Below, in pieces: positions 1 to 8,211 of a DNA stretch of 64,000 bases. The translations under genes and the position numbers were made by a program. The stretch comes from an uncultured Bacteroidales bacterium (GTDB lineage Bacteria; Bacteroidota; Bacteroidia; Bacteroidales; FEN-979). The notes beneath the pieces were generated by a model. The model was not told the origin of the DNA. It was given only the letters and a program-made list of their open reading frames with translations, and ran no database searches. The first letter of the stretch is position 1. Every line of letters begins with the position of its first letter. Location of the stretch: assembly GCA_903959905.1 (NCBI GenBank), contig CAJBYO010000077.1, forward strand, positions 1 to 64,000, read 5' to 3'.

Positions 1-369
1 CAAGAAAATTTAAGCTCTTTTTCATATGCATCTGATACGTAAAAGAAAATTTCAACTAATTTGGTACTCTTAACCTTAGAGATCATATCTTTTGATGTTG
101 AGTGGAATCTACATCTAAGATACTGATTTCTAAGGTTATATGTTTTTTATATTTTCATATTTTATTAACAATCAGACTGTTAACAACTGAGGGTTTTAAC
201 CCTTGATTCACATTAATAATTATTTCCGGCGGGAGACAACCATCAGGTAAAATACACGTCTGTTTCATAGAATTTCTGCTTGCCCTGTTTAAATGCAAAC
301 ACAGATATTACCATACCGACGCCTGTCAGAATTGCCGGAACAAGATTCCGGGCAGGCATTTCATTTGAG

Positions 370-400
370 TTTGTTCAATTAAACTGGTTTATTATCTTTA
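370..400 (+). promoter_or_regulatory. Bacteroidota-type promoter upstream of candidate small RNA
   Basis: TTTG at 370-373 is followed after 19 bases by TATCTTTA at 393-400. This matches the Bacteroidota sigma-ABfr consensus (TTTG, about 19 bp, TAnnTTTG) at every position except the last base of the -7 box. Transcription would start near 405-408, with no ORF downstream before the terminator at 444-471. Confidence 0.4.
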
Positions 401-401
401 T

Positions 402-471
402 ACCAACGGCAGATTGATATGCCGGCTGTTGTTTCCTGATCAGCAGGGTGGTTTGCCACCCTGGGTTTTTT
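402..471 (+). ncRNA. Candidate ~70-nt small RNA
   Basis: A promoter-like element at 370-400 is followed by two stem-loops and a U-tract, with no ORF between. Stem 1 is CGGCA (407-411) paired with TGCCG (420-424). Stem 2 is CAGGGTGG (444-451) paired with CCACCCTG (456-463), followed by GGTTTTTT. This is what an independently terminated small RNA looks like. It could also be an attenuated leader of the adhesin gene at 734, though the terminator lies 260 bases upstream of that start. No known RNA family is recognised. Confidence 0.3.
444..471 (+). terminator. Rho-independent terminator
   Basis: An 8-bp perfect GC-rich stem (CAGGGTGG / CCACCCTG) with a 4-base loop is followed by a run of six T on the plus strand. 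No protein gene is seen upstream, so it most likely ends the candidate small RNA. Confidence 0.6.
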
Positions 472-703
472 CATATTGGTGTATGGTAAAGCGACCCCGG
501 AAGGGTTGGCTGCCGGTATGGAAAATAAGGCAGGCTCCAATAAAAAATGACAATACAGTGAGGTAAAATATTTTCCCTGAAATGCAAATCTCCGGGAAAC
601 CATGCCCCTGCAGTGTTACCATAACAATTTGATTTAAAAAAGCAGCTTAAATAATTGAAATACAAATCATTAAAAAATACTTTACTTTGTGGTTTTAATT
701 TTG

Positions 704-711
704 TATTTTTG
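704..711 (+). promoter_or_regulatory. -7 box of the repeat-adhesin gene
   Basis: TATTTTTG is an exact match to TAnnTTTG, 23 bases before the ATG at 734. A TTTG at 686-689 lies only 14 bp upstream, shorter than the usual 19-21 bp, so the -33 element is uncertain. Confidence 0.5.
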
Positions 712-733
712 CACCACATTAACTCTATGCGCC

Positions 734-3700
734 ATGAAAAAATATAGAATCTATAGCCTAGTATTACTATTTATTCTGAGTTGCATTACCCTTGAACTTT
801 CTGCCCAGGTAGGCATCAACACTGACAATCTTCCGCCAGCCGGGAGTGCCATGCTTGATGTTAGTTCATCTGATAAGGGGCTCCTCGTACCAAGAATCAG
901 TACTGAGGCCCGTAATCTAATCCCATCACCAGCAACCGGACTTTTGATATACAACACCACCACAAATCACTACAACTATTATCATGCTCCGTTCTGGTAC
1001 CAGATCGAAGCCACTTTTGTTTCAGCTACTACGGGAACAATAAGTTCCGGAGGCGGCACCGCAATTTCCAGCCAGCAGGACCAGGTTGCCAACAGTTCGG
1101 CTATGCTTGATGTTAGCGATCCGGGGAGGGGTTTCCTGCCTGTGAGGACTACCCAGTCGGCCGTAATTGCCCCTGACAACGGGTTGATCATCTACGACAC
1201 CGATGAAAACATTCTGAAATATTATTTTGACAATGTGTGGTACCCGGTTTGTGCTGTGAGTACCGGCACAAACGCTGCTTCCGGAAGCCAGACCACCGCA
1301 GGGGTTGCCATCAATACAACGGGCGCAAACCCCCATCATTCGGCAATACTTGAGGTAACTTCTCAAAGCAAAGGGTTGCTGATCCCGCGGCTTACATCTT
1401 CAGAACGCGATGCGGTGTATCCGGTAGCAGGGTTAACGATTTTTAACACAACATCAAAGGCCATAGAATTTTTTAACGGAACAGCCTGGCTCCGGATGAA
1501 CCTGATCCTTCAGGCCGGGGTTTCCATTTCAGCCAGCGCCCTTACAGTCTGTGCCGGAACCCAGGTTACTTTTACCCCATTGCCGGCCAATGGCGGCGAC
1601 ACCCCCGGATATCAGTGGAAAGTTAATAGTACCGCTATTTCCGGCGCCACCAATGTGACTTTTACCCATATCCCGGTTGCAAATGACGTTGTATCATGTG
1701 AAATGACATCCTCTTCGCCATGTGTAACAGGAAACCCGGCTATATCCAACCTGATCACAGTGACTGTGAATCCGTTGCTGCCAGTCAGTATCGCAATTGC
1801 TCCGTCGGCAAACCCTGTTTGTATGGGTTCTTCGGTAACATTCAGTTCAAATATTATCAACGGGGGACCGTCGCCGCTTTACCAGTGGAAGTCGGCCGGA
1901 ACGGATATTCCGGGGGCGACAAACTCCACTTTTACATTCGCCGTTTTGAATAACGACATTATTTCCTGTCAGTTGACATCAGATGCCCTCTGTGCATCAG
2001 GCTCACCGGCCATGTCCAACTCCGTAATATTGTCGGTTAACCCTTTGCTTCCGGTCAGTTTAACAATTTCTCCTTCTGCCAACCCGGTATGTGCAGGCAT
2101 ACCTGTGAACTACACGGCAAACATTGTCAACGGAGGCTCTGCGCCTGCGTACCAGTGGAAACTGAACGGCGCCAATGTCAATGGAGCAACCAACCCAACC
2201 TATACCAACCTCCCGGTAAACAACAGTACAGTGTCATGTGTTCTCACCTCAAACGCTGCCTGTGCTACGGGAACACCTGCAACTTCCAACGTAATTACCA
2301 TGACGGTTAACCCGCTGCTGCCGGTCAGTATTTCAGTCTCCCCGTCGGCAAATCCTGTTTGTGCAGGCACTCTGGTTACATACAGCTCAAACATCAACAA
2401 CGGGGGAGCGAACCCATCGTACCAATGGAAAGTGAACGGAACATCCGTATCGGGTGCTACCAACTCCACCTATACACATATTCCGGTAAATACAAACGCA
2501 GTATCATGTCAGCTTACTTCAAATGCCACTTGTGCAACAGGCAGTCCTGCTTTGTCCAACGTTGTCAATATGACAGTAAACCCACTGTTGCCGGTAAGCA
2601 TTACAGTTTCACCATCTGCTAACCCCGTGTGTGCAGGTACATCCGTAACTTTCTCCTCGAATATCGTCAATGGCGGTGCAACCCCGGCTTATCAATGGAA
2701 ACTTGGATCTGCCAACATCACCGGCGCCACCAACGCCACCTATACTTATATCCCGGTGAACAATGATGTAATTTCCTGCGTGCTGACATCCAATGCCCTT
2801 TGTGCAACGGGCACACCAGCTACATCCAATTCCGTTGTCATGACGGTGAATCCGCTGCTGCCTGTCAGCATTACAATTACTCCATCGGCCAACCCGGTAT
2901 GTGCAGGCACTTCGGTGACCTACTCGTCGGGCATTGTGAACGGTGGTGCCACACCAGCTTACCAGTGGAAAGTGAACGGCTCCAACATAAACGGTGCGAC
3001 GAATCCGACTTACACCAACGTGCCGGTGAACAACAGTACAATTTCCTGTGTGCTTACTTCAAATGCGGTTTGCGCTACCGGAACACCCGCCACTTCCAAC
3101 GTGATAACCATGACTGTTAACCCGTTGTTGCCTGTCAGCATTGCCGTCGCAGCATCAGCCAACCCTGTTTGTGCCGGCACTTCGGTTACTTTCATTTCTA
3201 GCATCAACAACGGAGGTGCAAATCCGTCATATCAATGGAAGTTGAACGGAACAACCATCCCGGGTGCAACAAACACCACCTATACCTTTGTTCCTGTAAA
3301 CACGAACGCCATTTCCTGTGAACTTACATCAAACGCAACCTGTGCTACAGGGAACCCCGCCACATCCAATGTGGTAACCATGACGGTAAACCCATTACTG
3401 CCGGTGAGCATTTCAATCTCACCGTCATCCAACCCGGTATGTGCCGGCACATCTGTTACTTATACCTCAAGTATTATAAATGGCGGAGCTGCCCCGTCGT
3501 ATCAGTGGAAGCTTGGATCAGCCAATATCACCGGCGCCACCAACGCCACGTATACCTACGTTCCTGTCAATAACGATGCGATTTCATGTGTGCTTACCTC
3601 CAACGCCGTCTGCGCAACCGGAACACCGGCCACATCCAACACGGAGGTTATGACTGTTCATCCGCTCCTCCCGGTAAGCATTACCATTGCAGAATCAGCC

Positions 3701-6700
3701 AACCCGGTTTGTGCAGGAACATCCGTTACCTATACCTCTGCCATCGTGAATGGAGGATCGGCACCGACGTACCAGTGGAAACTGAACGGGAATATTGTCA
3801 ATGGCGCAACGGATGCTTCCTATACCTTTGTGCCAGCGAATAACAACGCTTTATCCTGTGTGCTCGTTTCAAATGCTACCTGTGCAACAGGAACTCCGGC
3901 AACTTCAAATGTAATAACCATGACGGTTCATCCATTGTTACCGGTAAGCATTACCATTGCAGCCTCAGCCAATCCGGTGTGCGCCGGCACCTCTGTTACC
4001 TTCACCTCCAATGAAGTGAACGGCGGAAGTTCAGCATTGTATCAGTGGAAACTTGATGGCAGCGATATCAACGGCGCCACCAACCCCACCTACACCTTTG
4101 TCCCGGTTCATGGCAATGTGATCACCTGCGTACTTACTTCAAATGCCACCTGTGCCATCGGAACCCCGGCCTTATCCAATGCTGTGACTATGACGGTAAA
4201 CCCGCTTAAGCCGGTCAGTGTGGTGGTAGCAGCCTCCGCCAACCCGGTTTGTGCTGGAACCAGTGTGACCTATATCACCAGCCTGTTCAATGGTGGCCCC
4301 GGTCCGTTGTTTCAGTGGGAACTGAACGGAACGGCTATTCCGGGAGCAACGAATTCAGCCTATACTTTTGTTCCGGTAAACAACGATGCCATCTACTGTG
4401 TTGTTACATCAAATGAAATATGTCCTACCGGCAACCCTGCCACTTCGAACACGGTAACCATGACGGTACACCCGCTTTTACCTGTCAGCATTACCATCAC
4501 AGCATCTGGCAACCCGGTATGTGCCGGTACGTCAGTTACCTACAGTTCAAGCATTATTAACGGCGGACCCAACCCGTTGTATCAATGGAAACTGAACGGA
4601 CAGGATATCAATGGCGCGACCGATGAAACTTATACGTATGTTCCGGTGGACAGTGATGCGATTTCATGTGTCCTCACCTCAGATGCAACGTGTGCCATCA
4701 ACACACCTGCCACCTCCAATGTGATAACCATGATTGTTCACCCGCTTTTACCAGTGAGCGTTGTGGTGGCCCCAACAGCCAACCCTGTATGTGCAGGCAC
4801 CAGCGTTACATTTACGGCGACACCAACAAATGGCGGACCCGGCCCGTTGTACCAGTGGATATTGAACGGAACAGATTTATCCGGCATTATCAATCCCACT
4901 TTTACCTACACTCCGGTTGACGGGGATGCGATATCCTGCCGGGTTACATCAAATGCCATCTGTCCGATCGGCAATCCTGCTGTTTCCAACGTTGTAACCA
5001 TGACGGTTAATCCGCTTCTGCCGGTCAGTGTCACCATTGCCCCGTCGGGCAACCCTGTTTGCGCCGGTACAAGTGTAACGTATACTGCAACACCGGTCAA
5101 CGGAGGAACAACCCCTGACTACCAGTGGAAACTGAACAGTCAGAACATTGCAGGTGCAACCAATTCAACGTATACGTTTGTTCCTTTACACAATGACGAA
5201 TTGTCTGTTGTTCTGACATCAAATGCCATCTGCCCGATCGGAACACCGGCATTGTCAAATTCGGTTATCATGACCGTCCATCCGCTGTTACCGGTAAGCA
5301 TCAGTATAACCGCTTCGATCAATGATATCTGTGCCGGGACTTCGGTTACATACAATTCGTCTATCGTGAACGGTGGAGCCAATCCTTTGTATCAATGGAA
5401 ACTTGACGGATCGGATATCATTGGAGCGACTAACTCTACCTTTACTTTCATTCCGGCAAACAATAATGTGATCACATGCAAGCTTACATCTAACGCCACC
5501 TGTGCGATCGATAATCCTGCCCTTTCCAATGGAATCAGCATGATCGTTCATCCGTTGCTGCCTGTAAGCATTGTCATAACCCCGACAGCCAATTCCATTT
5601 GCCCGGGAACTCAGGTCACTGTCAATTCCGACATCGTAAACGGAGGCTCGGCCCCGACATACCAGTGGAAACTTAATTTGCTGGTTGTGCCCGGTGCAAC
5701 AAATCCTTCATTCACCTTTACACCGGCCAACAACGACCTTGTGACCTGTACGCTGACATCAAATGCACTCTGTGCAACCGGTACGCCTGCTATTTCCAAC
5801 AATCTTACCATGACGGTTCTTGCGATCCCGCCGGTGGGTGTTACCATTGCAGCCTCTGCTGTGGTGCCACTGAGTCCGGTCACCTTCACAGCAACACCGT
5901 TTAACGGGGGCACAGCGCCTTCGTATGTGTGGAAAGTCAATGGAAATATCATGTCGGGTAGTTCCGGCAGCGTGTTTACCTACACGCCGGTCACCAATGA
6001 TCAGATCCTGACTGTTATGACATCTGTCATGCAGTGTGCAGTCGGCTCACCGGCCACTTCCAACACGATCTTGATCGCAGGCACTACTCCGGTAGCTGTT
6101 ACCGCAAGGGTTACTGCCTCTGCAAACCCGGTATGTGCCGGAACAAGTGTTACCTTTACGGCTACACCGGTAAACTGCGGAACTTCTCCAACGTACCAGT
6201 GGAGGTTAAACGGAACAAATATCACAGGCGCTACCAATGCAACCTATGCGGTGGTTCCTGTCCATACCAATGGATTCAGCTGCGTTGTCATACCGGCAGC
6301 AGGTACTTCTGTAACAACAAACACGGTGACGATGTCTGTCATTCCGCTTGTTACGGTCAGTGCAACCATTACTGCCTCCTTGTACGCTGTTATGCCCGGA
6401 ACGCCTGTTACCTTTACTGCGACTCCTCACAACCAGGGCCTCGCTCCCACATACCAATGGAAGGTAAACGGCGTGAATGTGGGGACCAACAGCCTTTCAT
6501 ACACCTATACGCCGGCAAATCATGACCTGGTCAGTTTCGTACTTACATCAAGCAATACTGCTTCATGCCTTACGAGCAACCCTGCCACCTCCAATGTGAT
6601 CACCATGGTTGTTTATTTGTACGGCTCGGCCTGCGCCGGTGTTCCTACCGTAACTTATGGCGGGATGACCTACAATACAGTTCAGATTGGTACACAGTGC

Positions 6701-7270
6701 TGGCTCAGGGAAAACCTGAACGTTGGTACACGTATCAATGGAACAGTAGAGCAAACCCACAACCAGATTGTTGAAAAATATTGTTATGATAACAATGAAG
6801 CAAACTGTAATGTATATGGTGGGATTTACCAGTGGGCAGAGATCGTACAATATCTGAACGGAGCGAGCAATACAGTTAACTGGAACCCGGTCCCGTCGGG
6901 TAATGTTCAGGGTATCTGCCCATCTGGCTGGCATATTCCTACAAATACAGAATGGGGAACACTGATGACTTCCCAGGGTGGTATTGCACTAGCGGGAGGA
7001 AAGTTAAAGGAAGACGGACTTTACCATTTCTTTATTATAAACACGGGAGGAACAAATTCTTCCGGGTTTACTTCCCTGCCTACCGGTCAGCGTTTTACTA
7101 CCGGAGCGTTCAGCTTTATCAATAAATCGGTTCAGTACTGGACAACCACCAGCGGTGCTGCTCCTGCTACTGATGTATATTACGGCGGAACCAGTTATTC
7201 CTCAGGATCAGCAACGAACGGGCAATTCTACAAGTCAACGGGGATTGCGGTCCGGTGCCTTAAGGACTAG
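734..7270 (+). CDS. Giant secreted repeat adhesin: 19 Ig-like repeats plus FISUMP domain
   Basis: Predicted 2178-residue exported protein. The ATG at 734 is preferred over the GTG at 689 because it begins directly with a signal peptide (MKKYRIYSLVLLFIL...LSAQ) and lies 23 bases after a -7 box. Residues about 25-256 hold three copies of a module common in Bacteroidota surface proteins (SAMLDVSS..KGLLVPR...GLLIYNTTT). Residues about 258-1960 are 19 tandem Ig-like repeats of 90 residues, with recurring NPVCAGTSVT, YQWK, ATYTYVPVN and ISCVLTSN..C motifs and an inter-repeat NPLLPVSI linker. Residues about 1970-2178 are a FISUMP (Fibrobacter succinogenes major paralogous) domain: QIGTQCWLRENLNVGT, GICPSGWHIPTNTEWGTL, YWTTTS, AVRCLKD. 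There is no T9SS sorting domain, so its export and anchoring route is unknown. A single copy of the same Ig repeat occurs in the protein at 27675-29933. Role inferred: cell-surface stalk or adhesin. Confidence 0.9.
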   Translation: MKKYRIYSLVLLFILSCITLELSAQVGINTDNLPPAGSAMLDVSSSDKGLLVPRISTEARNLIPSPATGLLIYNTTTNHYNYYHAPFWYQIEATFVSATTGTISSGGGTAISSQQDQVANSSAMLDVSDPGRGFLPVRTTQSAVIAPDNGLIIYDTDENILKYYFDNVWYPVCAVSTGTNAASGSQTTAGVAINTTGANPHHSAILEVTSQSKGLLIPRLTSSERDAVYPVAGLTIFNTTSKAIEFFNGTAWLRMNLILQAGVSISASALTVCAGTQVTFTPLPANGGDTPGYQWKVNSTAISGATNVTFTHIPVANDVVSCEMTSSSPCVTGNPAISNLITVTVNPLLPVSIAIAPSANPVCMGSSVTFSSNIINGGPSPLYQWKSAGTDIPGATNSTFTFAVLNNDIISCQLTSDALCASGSPAMSNSVILSVNPLLPVSLTISPSANPVCAGIPVNYTANIVNGGSAPAYQWKLNGANVNGATNPTYTNLPVNNSTVSCVLTSNAACATGTPATSNVITMTVNPLLPVSISVSPSANPVCAGTLVTYSSNINNGGANPSYQWKVNGTSVSGATNSTYTHIPVNTNAVSCQLTSNATCATGSPALSNVVNMTVNPLLPVSITVSPSANPVCAGTSVTFSSNIVNGGATPAYQWKLGSANITGATNATYTYIPVNNDVISCVLTSNALCATGTPATSNSVVMTVNPLLPVSITITPSANPVCAGTSVTYSSGIVNGGATPAYQWKVNGSNINGATNPTYTNVPVNNSTISCVLTSNAVCATGTPATSNVITMTVNPLLPVSIAVAASANPVCAGTSVTFISSINNGGANPSYQWKLNGTTIPGATNTTYTFVPVNTNAISCELTSNATCATGNPATSNVVTMTVNPLLPVSISISPSSNPVCAGTSVTYTSSIINGGAAPSYQWKLGSANITGATNATYTYVPVNNDAISCVLTSNAVCATGTPATSNTEVMTVHPLLPVSITIAESANPVCAGTSVTYTSAIVNGGSAPTYQWKLNGNIVNGATDASYTFVPANNNALSCVLVSNATCATGTPATSNVITMTVHPLLPVSITIAASANPVCAGTSVTFTSNEVNGGSSALYQWKLDGSDINGATNPTYTFVPVHGNVITCVLTSNATCAIGTPALSNAVTMTVNPLKPVSVVVAASANPVCAGTSVTYITSLFNGGPGPLFQWELNGTAIPGATNSAYTFVPVNNDAIYCVVTSNEICPTGNPATSNTVTMTVHPLLPVSITITASGNPVCAGTSVTYSSSIINGGPNPLYQWKLNGQDINGATDETYTYVPVDSDAISCVLTSDATCAINTPATSNVITMIVHPLLPVSVVVAPTANPVCAGTSVTFTATPTNGGPGPLYQWILNGTDLSGIINPTFTYTPVDGDAISCRVTSNAICPIGNPAVSNVVTMTVNPLLPVSVTIAPSGNPVCAGTSVTYTATPVNGGTTPDYQWKLNSQNIAGATNSTYTFVPLHNDELSVVLTSNAICPIGTPALSNSVIMTVHPLLPVSISITASINDICAGTSVTYNSSIVNGGANPLYQWKLDGSDIIGATNSTFTFIPANNNVITCKLTSNATCAIDNPALSNGISMIVHPLLPVSIVITPTANSICPGTQVTVNSDIVNGGSAPTYQWKLNLLVVPGATNPSFTFTPANNDLVTCTLTSNALCATGTPAISNNLTMTVLAIPPVGVTIAASAVVPLSPVTFTATPFNGGTAPSYVWKVNGNIMSGSSGSVFTYTPVTNDQILTVMTSVMQCAVGSPATSNTILIAGTTPVAVTARVTASANPVCAGTSVTFTATPVNCGTSPTYQWRLNGTNITGATNATYAVVPVHTNGFSCVVIPAAGTSVTTNTVTMSVIPLVTVSATITASLYAVMPGTPVTFTATPHNQGLAPTYQWKVNGVNVGTNSLSYTYTPANHDLVSFVLTSSNTASCLTSNPATSNVITMVVYLYGSACAGVPTVTYGGMTYNTVQIGTQCWLRENLNVGTRINGTVEQTHNQIVEKYCYDNNEANCNVYGGIYQWAEIVQYLNGASNTVNWNPVPSGNVQGICPSGWHIPTNTEWGTLMTSQGGIALAGGKLKEDGLYHFFIINTGGTNSSGFTSLPTGQRFTTGAFSFINKSVQYWTTTSGAAPATDVYYGGTSYSSGSATNGQFYKSTGIAVRCLKD
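1501..6616 (+). repeat. Tandem 270-bp coding repeat, 19 copies
   Basis: The coding DNA repeats with a 270-bp period; for example the NPVCAG codons recur near 2078, 2348, 2618, 2888 and 3158. Copies 2-14 are very alike, while copies 15-19 are more diverged and copies 17 and 19 have lost the NPVCAG cysteine. This is the pattern of recent central amplification. Copy number is likely to vary between strains and to be prone to assembly collapse. Confidence 0.9.
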
Positions 7271-7280
7271 ACAATTTTAG

Positions 7281-7395
7281 ATTGAGGGATTTTAGATTGC
7301 AGATTGAAATGTTTGATTGACGATTTACGATTGGGAGGCTCCTAATCTAAAATCTAAAATCCATCAATTTAATCTGCAATCTAAAATCCCTCAAT
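7281..7395. repeat. 115-bp inverted repeat between convergent genes
   Basis: Arms of about 25 bp at 7281-7305 and 7371-7395 are perfect reverse complements. The arms and loop are built from heptamer-like GATTnnn steps (GATTTTA, GATTGCA, GATTTAC, GATTGGG). The element sits between the converging adhesin gene and hydrogenase-like operon and could act as a bidirectional terminator, although the T-tract is weak. A related palindrome lies at 50334-50386. Confidence 0.65.
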
Positions 7396-7438
7396 CGTAA
7401 ATCTCCTCCTCGAACATTAAGCAAGTCAATAAAACTTT

Positions 7439-8191
7439 CTACTTCGTTTTCCGTGTGAGGTCAAGCAACCCATTTATGACGGTGAGTGGATGGGCAGGAT
7501 TGCCCGGGATATAGAGGTCAATGTGGTATTTGTCAAGAAATGAGCGGTCAATGGCAGGGCTGCCTGCAAACATTCCACCGCTGATGGCATCTGTACCCAC
7601 AAGTACAATTATTTTCGGATCAGGTGTGGCATCGTAACAAATCTGCAACGGTTCTGCCATATTTTCGGTAATCGGGCCTGTGATAACAACCCCGTCGGCA
7701 TGGCGGGGGGAGGCTACAAAATCAATCCCGAATCTCCCCATGTCAAACTGAACATTGTTTGCTGCATTAAGTTCCCATTCGCAGCTATTATCGCCCCCGG
7801 CGGAAACCTGCCGGAGTTTGAGCGAATTTCTGAAGAGGTCATGTATTTCCTTCCTTACCAGTAAGGGATTAATTCCCACCGGTTGATTCTCACCCTCCCT
7901 GATGATCAGGCTTTCACGGCTGTTGGTGGCAATTTTGTAATCGGTGGTAAACTCAATCTTCTGGGGAAACTGCCTGGCACATTCACCGCAGAATGAACAT
8001 TTTCCCATATCCAGGGTGACCGGACCCGCAGAAATCGCGTTCAGCGGACACAGGTCAACCAGTTCCTGCTCATTTACCTTCGCCGTGCTGATCACAGGCC
8101 GCCCTTTGAAAACACCCGGCACCTGTGCCTTTGTGACATCCGGGATAAACTGCTTTCCTTCGTGATAAAGTATTTTAATATGTCCTAACAT
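7439..8191 (-). CDS. Ferredoxin/NuoB-like fusion subunit of Ehr-like complex (HycG/HyfI-related)
   Basis: 250 residues, last gene of the seven-gene operon. Residues about 40-85 are a ferredoxin-like domain that keeps four cysteines (C48, C65, C68, C71; pattern DLCP...CSFCGEC), enough for one [4Fe-4S] cluster; the other four of a two-cluster ferredoxin are absent. Residues about 110-245 resemble NuoB/HycG, the subunit that carries the proximal N2-type cluster next to the active site. Only one of the four expected ligands is present (C137 in NSCEWEL). D134, D201 (GTDAISGG, normally GxCAxSGG) and N231 (IPGNPAHP, normally VPGCPPRP) stand where cysteines are expected. The fold motifs around them are well kept, so the gene is not decayed. 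It probably no longer relays electrons to a NiFe site. Role unknown beyond being part of the complex. Confidence 0.8.
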   Translation of the reverse strand: MLGHIKILYHEGKQFIPDVTKAQVPGVFKGRPVISTAKVNEQELVDLCPLNAISAGPVTLDMGKCSFCGECARQFPQKIEFTTDYKIATNSRESLIIREGENQPVGINPLLVRKEIHDLFRNSLKLRQVSAGGDNSCEWELNAANNVQFDMGRFGIDFVASPRHADGVVITGPITENMAEPLQICYDATPDPKIIVLVGTDAISGGMFAGSPAIDRSFLDKYHIDLYIPGNPAHPLTVINGLLDLTRKTK

Positions 8192-8211
8192 CGTGTGTTA
8201 ATTTGAACGGG

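Larger units (their letters stand above)
1..703. other. Gene-free AT-rich leader region
   Basis: No convincing protein gene lies here; the open frames on the minus strand are short and look like chance. The first 230 bases are AT-rich. The region holds a possible small RNA with its own promoter and terminator (370-471) and the promoter region of the adhesin gene that starts at 734. A 3' end of an upstream gene cannot be recognised. Confidence 0.5.

Noticed and set aside
1612-6934. Many open frames of 60-160 codons within the Ig repeat region
   Set aside because: They repeat with the 270-bp period and are shadows of the long adhesin frame.
734-7270. T9SS sorting domain on the repeat adhesin
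   Set aside because: The C-terminus is a complete FISUMP domain ending VRCLKD with no YPNP-type motif.
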